From the NCBI RefSeq assembly GCF_965228805.1, contig NZ_CBDDIE010000003.1:1736001-1800000 (forward strand): a stretch of 64,000 bases of DNA. The letters run 5' to 3'. Source of the DNA: JASBTN01 sp965228805 (GTDB taxonomy: Bacteria > Pseudomonadota > Alphaproteobacteria > Rhodobacterales > Rhodobacteraceae). Numbering within the stretch: the first letter of the stretch is position 1; every line of letters begins with the position of its first letter. This document shows, piece by piece, positions 44,617 to 53,991 of the stretch. Below the pieces are notes generated by a model. That model ran no database searches, was not told where the DNA came from, and worked only from the letters and a program-made list of their open reading frames with translations. A program made the position numbers and the translations under genes.

Positions 44617-45840
44617 ATGCACAAGAAAATCACCCCGAAGAAGATCATCGTGATCGGCGGGGACGGGTTTTGCGGCTGGCCCACGGCGCTGCACCTGTCG
44701 AACCTGGGACACCGGGTGACCATCGTCGACAACCTCTCGCGCCGCTGGATCGACACCCAGCTGGGCGCCAACAGCCTGACCCCGATCGCGACGGTCGAGG
44801 ATCGCCTGACCGCCTGGACCGAGGCGACCGGCAAGGTGATCCATTTCGAGTGTATCGATGCCGCGCGGGAGTTCGACCGGCTGGCCGCGCTGCTGGCCTC
44901 GATCCGGCCCGACACGGTGATCCATTTCGGCGAACAGCGCGCCGCGCCCTATTCGATGAAAACCGTGACCGAGAAACGCTATACCGTCGACAACAACATC
45001 TCGGCCACGCACAACCTGCTGGCTGCCGTCACCGCGCTGGGCCTGGACCCGCATATCGTGCACCTGGGCACCATGGGGGTCTATGGCTATGACGACGCCG
45101 GGCTTGAGATCCCCGAAGGATACCTGAGCGTCTATGTGCCGGGCGATGACAAGCGCATCGTGCAGCGCGATATCCTCTACCCGACCAATCCGGGCAGCGT
45201 CTATCACCTGACCAAGTCGATGGATCAGTTGCTGTTTCAGTTCTATGCCAAGAACGACCTGTTGCGCATCACCGACCTGCACCAGGGCATTGTCTGGGGC
45301 ACCCAGACCGACGAAACCCGGCTGGACGAGCGTCTGATCAACCGGTTCGATTACGATGGCGACTATGGCACGGTTCTGAACCGTTTCCTGATGCAGGCGG
45401 TGGTCGGGCATCCGCTGACGGTGCATGGCTCCGGCGGGCAGACCCGGGCCTTCATCCACATCCAGGACACGGTGAAATGCATCGCGTTGGCGGTGGCCAA
45501 CCCGCCGCGCCCGGAAGGTCGCGTGGCGATCCTGAACCAGATGACCGAATGCCATACCGTGCGCGACCTGGCGATGCTCATTGCCAAACTGTCCGACGCG
45601 AGGGTCGCTTTCGTCTCGAACCCGCGCAACGAGGCGGCGGAGAACGATCTGCGCGTCTCCAACCGCACCTTCCTGGATCTGGGGCTGAACCCGATCACGC
45701 TGGAGGCGGGGCTGTTGGAGGAGACTCGCGACATTGCGGCCAAATATGCCCATCGCTGCATTCCCGAGATGATCCCCTGTGTCTCGACCTGGACCGACCG
45801 GCAGCAGCCCGGCGTGGTGGATATGGGCGACGTGGCCTGA
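44617..45840 (+). CDS. sqdB: UDP-sulfoquinovose synthase
   Basis: SDR-type epimerase family enzyme, 407 aa, converting UDP-glucose and sulfite to UDP-sulfoquinovose, the head-group donor of sulfolipid. The Rossmann motif GGDGFCG is at 14-20 and the catalytic Tyr196 and Lys200 in YHLTK. SqdB/SQD1-specific segments such as RAAPYSM, GTMGVYGYDD, RFDYDG and GHPLTVHGSGGQTRAF are present. ATG 44617 has a gaaggga SD. The usual sqdC/sqdD genes are not adjacent; instead a BcsB-like protein and a processive glycosyltransferase follow. Confidence 0.93.
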   Translation: MHKKITPKKIIVIGGDGFCGWPTALHLSNLGHRVTIVDNLSRRWIDTQLGANSLTPIATVEDRLTAWTEATGKVIHFECIDAAREFDRLAALLASIRPDTVIHFGEQRAAPYSMKTVTEKRYTVDNNISATHNLLAAVTALGLDPHIVHLGTMGVYGYDDAGLEIPEGYLSVYVPGDDKRIVQRDILYPTNPGSVYHLTKSMDQLLFQFYAKNDLLRITDLHQGIVWGTQTDETRLDERLINRFDYDGDYGTVLNRFLMQAVVGHPLTVHGSGGQTRAFIHIQDTVKCIALAVANPPRPEGRVAILNQMTECHTVRDLAMLIAKLSDARVAFVSNPRNEAAENDLRVSNRTFLDLGLNPITLEAGLLEETRDIAAKYAHRCIPEMIPCVSTWTDRQQPGVVDMGDVA

Positions 45841-45937
45841 GAGGAAGGCGACCTGATCCGGTCCGGTATCGGCGTGCCCCGCGTGGAGGTGGGGCGCGCG
45901 CCGGGTGGGATCGGCCCGCACAGAAAGGGGACAGATC

Positions 45938-47458
45938 ATGCGCATGATCGGCATCGGATTGATGACCGCACTTCTGGCCGCAATTGCCATGTTGCTGGGG
46001 CAACAAGGGCTCTGGGCGAGCGGCTGGCAGGTGCTGCGGGGCATGGTGACGGGCGCGCCCGGCCTTGTCTTCGAAACCCCGTCCACCACCGACCTTCCGG
46101 CAGGGTCATCGGGCTTTGCGGCACAGATCCCCCGTGCCACACCCCAAGGCCCGCTGATCCTGTCCGGCCTGCCCGCCTACCAGAGCGCCAGCTTTCTGCT
46201 TCCGGTGGAGGCGCGCGCGCTGTCCGGATATCTCCACATCGACGCAAGCCTGCAGGCGCTGACCGGGGTCGAGGCCGTGCTGCGCGTCTCGATCGACAAG
46301 ACCCGGCGCGCCGAACTCTTGCTGCATCCGGATCGGCTGTCTGGTGGGGCGGGGCGCTCCCTGCGCATTCCATTGTCCCCTTTGGATCTGTCGCGGGAGC
46401 GGCTGGTCGTCTCGTTCAGCTTGCAGGGCAGGTCGGCACAGGCCCCCTGTGGCCCCGAGGATGGCACGCCCGCCATTGTCGAGATCGAGACGACCAGCCA
46501 TTTGGCTTTGACCCTGGATCGCCCGCTGACAGGCCTGCGCGATCGGGTGGTCGGCTGGGGCGGGGCGGTACAGGTGGGTTGGCCCGGCCAGGGCAATCGC
46601 GCCGCGGCGCTGGCGCGCCTGATGGCGGCCGGTCAAGCGCAGAGGGGGGGCGTTCCCGTGCGGTTCGCTCCCCATGGGCTTGCCGCCGACGAGGTGCTGC
46701 ATCTGCTGCCCGACTTAACCGCGCCCGAGGTCGCCGATCCGGTCACTTCCCCCTGGCCGCGTCCCGTGGCGGTGGGGGCCAATGCCGGGCTCAGACAGTT
46801 CCACCGGGCCACCAGCTGGCGGTTTCGTGCCGGTCAGCCCGCTGACCGCCGCGTGTCGGGACGTCTGCGCCTGGACCTGTATCTGGGGCAGCTGTCAGCA
46901 CAGGCGCGCTGGACCGTCACCGTCACGCTCGACGGGCGGCTCCTGCGCGAGGTCGCGGCGCCCGCTGGGCCTCTGACCCGCGATATTCCGCTTCCCGCGA
47001 ATACCCCGCCCTCGGCGATGATCGAGGTCACCGCCTACGCTCATATCCCGCGCCCGCATCTCTGCGACGAGGGGCCGGAGCTCATGGCGGAGCTTCGGCC
47101 CGGCAGTTTGCTTCTGCCCGGCGCCATGCGGCAGGAGGACCCGTTGGAGCGCCTGCGCAAAGGCCTGGTGGGTGCGCCCATCGGCCTTGCCCTGCCGCAG
47201 GAGCTGGCCCTTCCTGACGCTGCCCGTGCGGCCACACTGCTGGGCGCGCTGCTGCCCAAGGACACGGCCTGGCGCGCCGTACGGCCTGAACGGGCACGCA
47301 TTCTGGTGGTGGGGGGCGGGCACGATCTGTCGCGCTGGGTCGAGATGCCGGGCTGGCTGCTGGACCACACGGGCCTGCGCCCCCTGCACACCGTGCACCC
47401 CGCCCGCACCGGCTCCGCCGCGCTGTTGATCCGGCCCGACCCGGGGCAAAGCGGATGA
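45938..47458 (+). CDS. BcsB-like periplasmic polysaccharide-synthase partner
   Basis: Protein of 506 aa with an N-terminal membrane anchor (IGIGLMTALLAAIAMLLG). The remainder is beta-rich and resembles cellulose synthase subunit BcsB: two repeats of a carbohydrate-binding-like jelly roll (SASFLLPVEARALSGYLHID... and FRAGQPADRRVSGRLRLDLYLGQLS...) each followed by a flavodoxin-like part. It lacks an obvious C-terminal membrane helix. The stop overlaps the GT2 start by 4 bp, so the pair forms a synthase complex, with this subunit guiding the glycan through the periplasm. An aaagggg SD supports ATG 45938. Confidence 0.7.
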   Translation: MRMIGIGLMTALLAAIAMLLGQQGLWASGWQVLRGMVTGAPGLVFETPSTTDLPAGSSGFAAQIPRATPQGPLILSGLPAYQSASFLLPVEARALSGYLHIDASLQALTGVEAVLRVSIDKTRRAELLLHPDRLSGGAGRSLRIPLSPLDLSRERLVVSFSLQGRSAQAPCGPEDGTPAIVEIETTSHLALTLDRPLTGLRDRVVGWGGAVQVGWPGQGNRAAALARLMAAGQAQRGGVPVRFAPHGLAADEVLHLLPDLTAPEVADPVTSPWPRPVAVGANAGLRQFHRATSWRFRAGQPADRRVSGRLRLDLYLGQLSAQARWTVTVTLDGRLLREVAAPAGPLTRDIPLPANTPPSAMIEVTAYAHIPRPHLCDEGPELMAELRPGSLLLPGAMRQEDPLERLRKGLVGAPIGLALPQELALPDAARAATLLGALLPKDTAWRAVRPERARILVVGGGHDLSRWVEMPGWLLDHTGLRPLHTVHPARTGSAALLIRPDPGQSG

Positions 47459-49287
47459 CCGACGGCGGCGACAAGCGCGAAGCGATCAACTTCGCTTCGG
47501 TCGACAGCGCGCCCAAGCGGTTTGCGGGGATGATCTCGCCCCGCCGCGCGCCTTTGATGCTGCTGACCTTCACGGTCCTCTCGGCGCTGGGGCTCTGGCT
47601 GATCAACCAACCTCCGCTTGCCGCCCTCTTTCCCAATCGCGATCTGGTCTATTCCCCGCATGAGGGCCGCCATGTCATCGCCATTCGCCTGTTCATCCTC
47701 AGTTTCTATCTGAGTTTTGCCGCCTTCGCCGCTGCAGGTTGGCGTGACAGGTTGGGTTTCGGCGCCGATCTGGTGATCATCTTTTCACTCGGCTGTGCGG
47801 CTTTCGACCTGGCCAATGTGCTGGCGCATTATCACCTGGGCCGAGCGTTCTCGCTGCACCTCAGCGCCATTGGTACGGGGATCTACGGCTTTGCGGTCTA
47901 TTCGTTCAAACTGCTTGAACGTGGCCACATGCCCGCGCGTATTCGGGTCGAACATCGCCCGATCCGTCAGACCCGGGCGATCCTGCGGCTGGGGGTGGCA
48001 CTTGTGATCGCTGCGGGCACCTCGATTACCGTTGGTGCGATGGAACTGCCCTTGATCACACAGCTCCGGCAGGTTGCGCTGCTGGGTGGGATCGGGCCTG
48101 GGGTCTTCCTGTTCCTGCCGGTGCTGTTCGGTCAGCTCTATCTGCTGGCGCTTTGGGACGAACGCCAGGGCCGCGCTCGGTTTGCCCCACCGCTGTCGAT
48201 CATCGTGCCCGCCCATAACGAAGAATACATCATCGAAAACACCATCCGCGCCATGGATCGCGCCGCTGCGCATTACGGTGGCGCGGTGCATATCCTGATC
48301 ATGAACAACAACTCCACCGATGCGACGGAACAGATCGCCACGCGCACCCTTGCGTCCTGTCAGGCGGCCAAGGGCCATGTGATCAACGTGCCCAAACCGG
48401 GCAAGTCCAACGCGCTCAACGCCGGGTTGGACGCGGCCCGGACCGAGTTCCTGGTCCGTGTGGACGCCGACACCCTGCTGGGCGAGGACAACCTGACCCG
48501 CGCCATGCCGCATTTTCGCGACCCGTCCGTGGGAGTGGTCGGCGGCGTGCCGATCCCGCCCGGCGGCGCGCTCTTCGATCGGGCGCGGCTGTTGGAGGTG
48601 CTGGTGAAACATGGGTTCTATTCCGTCGCCATGGGAGCGGTGAACGGGGTGGTGGGCATTCCGGGCATGTTCGTCGTCTATCGCACCGATCAGCCCCGCT
48701 ATCTGGGCGGTTTTGTCGAGGGGATGAATGGCGAGGATACCGATATTTCCCTGCGCATCGGCGAGCTGGGCTATCACGCCGTGGTCGATCCGCGCATTCG
48801 CTATGTCTCGGAAGTGCCGTCCAGCTACGCCCATATGCGCGAACAGCGGATGCGCTGGTTTCGGTCCGTGTATCACATCAGTTCGCGCTGTCGGGATCTG
48901 ATCTATTCGCCCAGCCGCACCCTGCGGGGCAAGGTCATCCTGCCCTATATGCTGGTCAATTCCGCGCGCCGGGCGATGCTGGTGCCCCTGCTGATCCACG
49001 GCGCGCTGGAATGGGGGCTGCGGTTCAATCCCCACAGCCCGATCCTCTGGCAATCGGTGCTGGCCGTCGGGATCGGCGCGCCCGCCCTTGTCGCCTGTGT
49101 TGCGGCCCTTCTGAATGGGCTTCCCCGCGCGGTTCTGGCCCTGCCAGAATACCTGATCTTTCGCGTCATGCGGGGCTACTTCACCCTGGAAAGCATGCTC
49201 AGCATCCTGGTGTCCCCGCGCGGCGAGCGGCTGGAACGGGCGGTGTTCGAGGACCGGGTGGCGGACGGCCCTGCGCGCATCGCCTGA
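47455..49287 (+). CDS. Processive GT2 glycosyltransferase, cellulose-synthase-like
   Basis: Inner-membrane family 2 glycosyltransferase of 610 aa. Several membrane helices in residues 25-215 precede the catalytic domain, which has IIVPAHNEE, the metal-binding VDAD (around 336-339), a GEDTD acceptor motif and QRMRW at 464-468, the QxxRW signature of processive synthases. Two or more membrane helices follow. No PilZ domain is seen, so c-di-GMP control would need a separate protein. Coupled to the BcsB-like gene and downstream of sqdB; the polymer is unknown. Confidence 0.88.
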   Translation: MTDGGDKREAINFASVDSAPKRFAGMISPRRAPLMLLTFTVLSALGLWLINQPPLAALFPNRDLVYSPHEGRHVIAIRLFILSFYLSFAAFAAAGWRDRLGFGADLVIIFSLGCAAFDLANVLAHYHLGRAFSLHLSAIGTGIYGFAVYSFKLLERGHMPARIRVEHRPIRQTRAILRLGVALVIAAGTSITVGAMELPLITQLRQVALLGGIGPGVFLFLPVLFGQLYLLALWDERQGRARFAPPLSIIVPAHNEEYIIENTIRAMDRAAAHYGGAVHILIMNNNSTDATEQIATRTLASCQAAKGHVINVPKPGKSNALNAGLDAARTEFLVRVDADTLLGEDNLTRAMPHFRDPSVGVVGGVPIPPGGALFDRARLLEVLVKHGFYSVAMGAVNGVVGIPGMFVVYRTDQPRYLGGFVEGMNGEDTDISLRIGELGYHAVVDPRIRYVSEVPSSYAHMREQRMRWFRSVYHISSRCRDLIYSPSRTLRGKVILPYMLVNSARRAMLVPLLIHGALEWGLRFNPHSPILWQSVLAVGIGAPALVACVAALLNGLPRAVLALPEYLIFRVMRGYFTLESMLSILVSPRGERLERAVFEDRVADGPARIA

Positions 49288-49412
49288 GGCGGGGAAAGGG
49301 CTTGTTTACGACGCTTAAGGGTTTGTTTTGACAATGCACCTACCTTGGTTAAAGGGCGTGATTCCCTGTGCTGATCGCCCGCTGGTCCCTTTTCCTGGAA
49401 CAGGAGCGTGCT

Positions 49413-50276
49413 GTGGCTTTATCGTATGACTTTATCCAAAGACCCTTTCGTGCCGCCCTGGCGGCCTTGATCCTGTCGGTGCTGCCAGGTCTTGCCTGGG
49501 CCGAAATTACCCTGACATTCGGAACCTACGCGGCGGACAAACCGACCGAAACGGTACGCAAGTACAAACCTTTTCTCGATTTCCTTGCCGCCGGGCTGAG
49601 CGAACGTTTGGGCGAACCGGTCACGATCCGCATCAAGATCGCCCCCAGCTATGGCGAAGGCATCGCGCAGCTTGCCAATGGCGAGGTGGATTTCGCCCGG
49701 TTCGGCCCAGCCTCCTATGTGCTGGTGCAGGACCAGAACCCCGATATCGCCATCATCGCGATGGAAAGCAAAGGTGGGGCCAAGCGGTTCAACGGCATTA
49801 TTGCGGTCCATGCGGACAGCCCCTACCAATCGCTGTCCGACCTCTCCGGCCAGTCCTTCGCCTTCGGCAGCGAACTGTCGACCATCGGGCGCTATCTGGC
49901 ACAGGCCAGCCTGTTGGAGGCGGGGATTTCCTCCTCGGACCTGGAGTCCTATGAGTTTCTTGGCCGCCATGACCTGGTGGGCGAGGCGGTCGGTTCCGGC
50001 CGGTTTGCCGCGGGGGCGCTGAAGGAAAGCACCTTCAACAAGCTGGTTGCCAAGGGTGTTCCCCTGCGCGCGCTCTACACCTTTGAAAACGTGACGAAAC
50101 CCTGGCTGTCCCACCCGAACATGCGCGCCGATGTGGCTGAGGCGATCCGCGCCATCATGTTGGCGTCCGAAACGGAGGAGGTCGTGCGGCAGATCGCCAA
50201 ACACGGCTTCCTTGCGGGGGCGGACAGTGACTATGCCCTTGTGCGCGCGGGCATGCAACGCAGCCTGGCCTTCTGA
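49413..50276 (+). CDS. PhnD-like periplasmic binding protein
   Basis: Substrate-binding protein of 287 aa in the PhnD/phosphate-phosphite-phosphonate family. GTG 49413 is chosen because AGGAG lies 6-7 bases upstream and it gives a proper signal peptide (ALAALILSVLPGLAWAE). FGTYAADKPTETVRKYKPFLDFL and FGPASYVLVQ are family motifs. No ABC permease or ATPase is nearby; it precedes a histidine kinase by 23 bp, so it is more likely the ligand-sensing partner of that kinase than a transporter part. A candidate -35 TTGACA lies at 49328. Confidence 0.85.
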   Translation: MALSYDFIQRPFRAALAALILSVLPGLAWAEITLTFGTYAADKPTETVRKYKPFLDFLAAGLSERLGEPVTIRIKIAPSYGEGIAQLANGEVDFARFGPASYVLVQDQNPDIAIIAMESKGGAKRFNGIIAVHADSPYQSLSDLSGQSFAFGSELSTIGRYLAQASLLEAGISSSDLESYEFLGRHDLVGEAVGSGRFAAGALKESTFNKLVAKGVPLRALYTFENVTKPWLSHPNMRADVAEAIRAIMLASETEEVVRQIAKHGFLAGADSDYALVRAGMQRSLAF

Positions 50277-50299
50277 GGCCCCGGCGCTGGGATCGGTCG

Positions 50300-52594
50300 A
50301 TGAACCTCAAGGGCATATATTTTCAGATCACCGCCTCGCTGCTGGTTGCGGCGGCGGCGGTCAGCCTTGTGATGGGGGAACTCGAACGCCATGCCGAGGT
50401 GGAGCGTCATGCGCATGAAGCACAAGAACAGGCAGAGCTGACCGTCTCCCTGCTGACCGGGTTGATGCTGGAATATATCATCGTGCAGGACATTCCCGTG
50501 CTGGAAACCGGCATGTCCGAAACCATCGCACGCAATCCCCAGGTCATGGCCGTTCGCCTATTGTCGCCGGACCGGCAGCCGCTGGCGGAGGTGCGCTCCG
50601 CCGAGGTTCGCGAGCCGCAGGAACTGGTAACCTACGAACATCCGGTCCTGTTCGAGGGGCTGGATTTCGGTACAATGCAGGTCGACTGGTCCCTGCGCGA
50701 AATGCAGGCCATGACCCAGGAGCATGTTCATGAAGTGCAGGTGCAGATGTTCCTGACCGTGACTGCGCTCACGTCGCTGTTTCTGATCCTTGCCCATCTG
50801 TTCGTCATGCGCCCGCTCAGCCGCACGCATCAGCGCATGACCAATGTCCTGGCCGGCGTGGCCAGCCCGTTTCGTGCGGTGCCCTGGTACATCAGTGACG
50901 AGTTCCGCGCGCTGGATGGCTCCGTGGATGTGCTGGAAAGCAATCTGCAAAAGCGCGATGAACGGGAGCGCGAGCTGGAGAAGGCGCGCCAGGCCGCCGA
51001 CGTGGCCAACCGTGCGAAGTCCGAGTTCCTGGCCAATATGAGCCACGAGATCCGCACCCCGATGAATGGCGTGATCGGCATGGCGGAGCTGTTGCAGGAA
51101 ACCGAGCTGGACGGCGAACAGCAGCTCTTCGCCGACACAATCGCCAACTCCGGCGCATCGCTTCTGGCGATCATCAACGACATCCTGGATTTCTCGAAGA
51201 TCGAGGCGGGCAAGCTCGATATCGACCCCGCACCCTTCAACCTGCGGCGCCTTTGCGAAGAGATTATCGGCATGCTGTCTCTGAGTGCCTCGGAATAGGG
51301 GGTCGAGGTCGTCTTGCGCTATGATCCGGCCCTGCCCGAAGGCGTGGTCGGGGACGGCGGGCGTATCCGTCAGATCATTACCAACATTGCCGGGAATGCG
51401 GTCAAGTTCACCCGCGAGGGACATGTCTGCATGGATGTCTCGACCTCCTGTGAAGGGGGGCAACCCCATGTGGTGATGACCATTACCGACACTGGCATCG
51501 GCATTCCGAAGGAACAGATCTCCAAGATTTTCAGCGCGTTCGAACAGGTGGATGGCTCGGACACGCGGCAGTTCGAAGGCACCGGGCTGGGGCTGGCGAT
51601 CTCCAAGCGTCTGGTTGAGTTGATGGAGGGCCGGATCGAAGTTACCTCGACCCCCGGCCAAGGCTCGTGTTTCACCCTGTACCTGCCGCTGGGTTTTGCC
51701 GATCTCAGTGCGCAGAAGCGGGCCCCGTCACAGGTGGACCTGACCGGGCAGCGGGTGCTGGTGGTCGATGACCTCAAGGTCAATCGCTTCATCTTCCAGG
51801 AGCAGTTGGGCAACTGGGGGGCCGAGGTGACCCTGGCCTGCTCCGGTGCCGACGCGCTGCGGATTCTCGAAGAGACCCGACAGCGGGGACAGGAGTTCGA
51901 TGTTGTCCTGGTGGACTATCAGATGCCCGACATGAGCGGCCTGAAGGTTGCCGAACATCTGCGGGCGATGGATTGCTGCACGCAGACACCGTTGGTCATC
52001 CTGTCCTCCGCTGACAAGCGCATCGCACCCGAGGCCCGGCGCGCGCTGAAAATCAGTGACGTGGCGGCCAAACCGATCCGGGCGCGGCAGTTGAAACGGC
52101 TGATCGGCCGGGCGCTGCATCCCGAAATGGCCATAACCAAGGCGATCGACGCCGCAGAGCCTTCAACAATGGCCACGCGGCAGCTCAGGTTGCTGGTGGC
52201 CGAGGATAACAAGACCAACAGCCTTGTCCTGCGCAGCATGTTGAAGGGAACGGGCATTCGTGCGCAATTCGTCGAGAATGGAAAGCTGGCGGTCGAGGCC
52301 TTTCGCCATGCCCCGCCGGATGTCGTGTTGATGGACATGTCCATGCCGGTGATGAACGGGATCGAAGCTACCCGCGCCATTCGTGCCTGGGAGGCGGAGG
52401 TCGGCACAGCCCACCACCCGATCGTCGCGCTCACCGCCAATGCGCGCAAGGCGGACCGGGCCCGTTGCCTTGATGCAGGAATGGATGATTTCCTCAGCAA
52501 GCCGGTTAAAAAGGCCGCTATCCTCGAGATTTGCGAAAAATGGGGCAGGCCTGGTGTTCGCGATCCCCAGGACGGCGGGTCGCCATCGGTTTGA
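50300..52594 (+). pseudogene. Hybrid histidine kinase split by an amber codon
   Basis: One reading frame of 764 codons with a single TAG at 51296-51298 (codon 333), right where the HATPase domain begins. N-terminal part: membrane helix, small periplasmic domain, second helix, HAMP-like linker and HisKA with His249 in MSHEIRTPMNG. After the stop: HATPase (NIAGNAVKFT, DTGIGIP, GTGLGLAISK), then two receivers (LVVDDLKVNR with VDYQMPDM; LVAEDNKTNS with MDMSMPVM). Both halves are otherwise intact and in the same frame. A new start at TTG 51314 could make the C-terminal half separately. Recent loss of function or stop readthrough are the options. Confidence 0.85.
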
Positions 52595-52596
52595 TA

Positions 52597-53286
52597 TCAA
52601 CCCTCTGACCGCTGCTCGTCGGCCAAAAGCCGCTCGGCGATACGGGTTGTGTCTTCCAGGTGCCGTACCACGGCGGTCTCGGCCGCATCGGGATCGCCCG
52701 CGCGGATGGCCTCGCAGATGGCTTGCATGTGATCCTGTCCCGGCCGATCCCGATCCGAGGTCGACAGGGTCATGCGCCGCAGCCGACTGATCCGCCCGTT
52801 CAGGCGCTGCACCACCTCCCAGGCCACGTTATGCCCGGCGCCGTCGAAGATTTCGGCGTAAAACCCGGCAGTTGCCCGAAACAGTGCGCCGGTCGCGTCG
52901 TCGGTCAAGGCGGATTTCAGCGCGGCCAAGGCTTGTTGCAGGCGGGAGGCGCGTTCGGGGGTGATCCGTTCGGCACAGGCGCGGGCGGCGGCGGTCTCCA
53001 ACATGCGGCGAATGGCATAGATCTGGCGCGCGTCGTCCCAGCTCATCGGGGCGACGATCGGGCCGCGCCCGGGCAGGATTTCGACCAGCCCTTCGGCCTC
53101 CAGATAGCGGATCGTCTCGCGCACCACGGTGCGGCTGACCCCCAGTTGCTCGCAGAGCGGCCGTTCGACCAGGCGCTCGCCCGGTTTGAAATGCCCCTCA
53201 ATGATCGCATCCCGCATGCGTTCCTGCACGATGTCGCGCAGGGTCGCGGGGGGCTGTTCGATTTTGCCAAGCACACTGTCTGTCAT
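52597..53286 (-). CDS. GntR-family regulator (FCD type)
   Basis: Regulator of 229 aa. Winged HTH at residues about 15-75 (RLVERPLCEQLGVSRTVVRETIRYLEAEGLVE), then an all-helical FCD domain with its metal/ligand-binding histidine and arginine positions (IRRMLETAAARAC; AICEAIRAGDPDAAETAVVRHLE). ATG 53286 gives the conserved N-terminus. It is divergent from the monooxygenase operon and probably binds the 14-bp palindrome at 53342. Confidence 0.9.
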   Translation of the reverse strand: MTDSVLGKIEQPPATLRDIVQERMRDAIIEGHFKPGERLVERPLCEQLGVSRTVVRETIRYLEAEGLVEILPGRGPIVAPMSWDDARQIYAIRRMLETAAARACAERITPERASRLQQALAALKSALTDDATGALFRATAGFYAEIFDGAGHNVAWEVVQRLNGRISRLRRMTLSTSDRDRPGQDHMQAICEAIRAGDPDAAETAVVRHLEDTTRIAERLLADEQRSEG

Positions 53287-53327
53287 GGGGCTTTGATAGC
53301 AACCGGCGGCGAGTGTGAGCAAGCGGA

Positions 53328-53355
53328 TTGACATATCGTATGATGGTATACCATC
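53328..53355 (+). promoter_or_regulatory. Promoter with GntR operator palindrome
   Basis: A consensus -35 TTGACA (53328-53333) is followed by the perfect 14-bp palindrome GATGGTATACCATC (53342-53355), whose ATnGTATACnAT core is typical of FCD-type GntR operators. It overlaps the expected spacer and -10 region, so binding would block transcription of the operon starting at 53389. The -10 itself is poorly defined. Confidence 0.65.
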
Positions 53356-53388
53356 TTATCAGCCAGAGAATCGCTACACAGGTGCCCC

Positions 53389-53991
53389 ATGCCCGCTGAA
53401 ATCCGCAAGACACTGCTGCATGTCGAAGACACGTTGATCGAAGGCGGCAAGCGCGCCGAAACGCCGCTGAAGATGATCGCCGCCGTGGCGGTGATCAAAA
53501 ACCCCTGGGCCGGGCAGGGGTTTGTCGAGGATCTGCGCCCGGCGATCCACGATTGCGCCCCCGGCCTGGGCGAGCTTTTGACCGGAATGATCCTGGACGC
53601 GGCAGGCGGCGGTGAGGCCGTTGAAGGCTATGGCAAATCCGCCATTGTCGGGGTGAATGGCGAGGTCGAGCACGCCTCGGCCCTGATCCACACCCTGCGT
53701 TTCGGTAACCATTACCGCGAGGCGGTCGGGGCGAAATCCTATCTCGCCTTCACCAATACGCGCGGCCCCGCGAATGCGCCCCTTCAAATCCCGCTGATGG
53801 ACAAGAACGATGGCGGGCGGCGCAGCCACTACCTGACCATCCAGCTGTCCGTGGCCGATGCGCCGGGGCCGGATGAGATCGTCGTCGCGCTGGGCGCTTC
53901 GGTCGGTGGGCGGCCGCATCACCGCATCGGCGACCGTTACCAGGACCTGAAGGAGCTGGGGCATGACCTCGACAACCCGGCCGCTGTCTGA
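53389..53991 (+). CDS. Amino acid synthesis family protein (DUF1185)
   Basis: Protein of 200 aa matching the AA_synth/DUF1185 family: MPAEIRKTLLHVEDTLIEGG, a VAVIKNPWAGQGFVEDL motif and YGKSAIVGVNGEVEHASALIHT. Despite the family name its reaction is not established; members sit in catabolic operons. First gene of the GntR-controlled operon; its end overlaps the next gene by 29 bp. Confidence 0.85.
   Translation: MPAEIRKTLLHVEDTLIEGGKRAETPLKMIAAVAVIKNPWAGQGFVEDLRPAIHDCAPGLGELLTGMILDAAGGGEAVEGYGKSAIVGVNGEVEHASALIHTLRFGNHYREAVGAKSYLAFTNTRGPANAPLQIPLMDKNDGGRRSHYLTIQLSVADAPGPDEIVVALGASVGGRPHHRIGDRYQDLKELGHDLDNPAAV

Noticed and set aside
44089..46140. Open frame of 683 codons on the minus strand
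   Set aside because: Antisense across the kinase end, sqdB and the BcsB-like start; no motif of its own.
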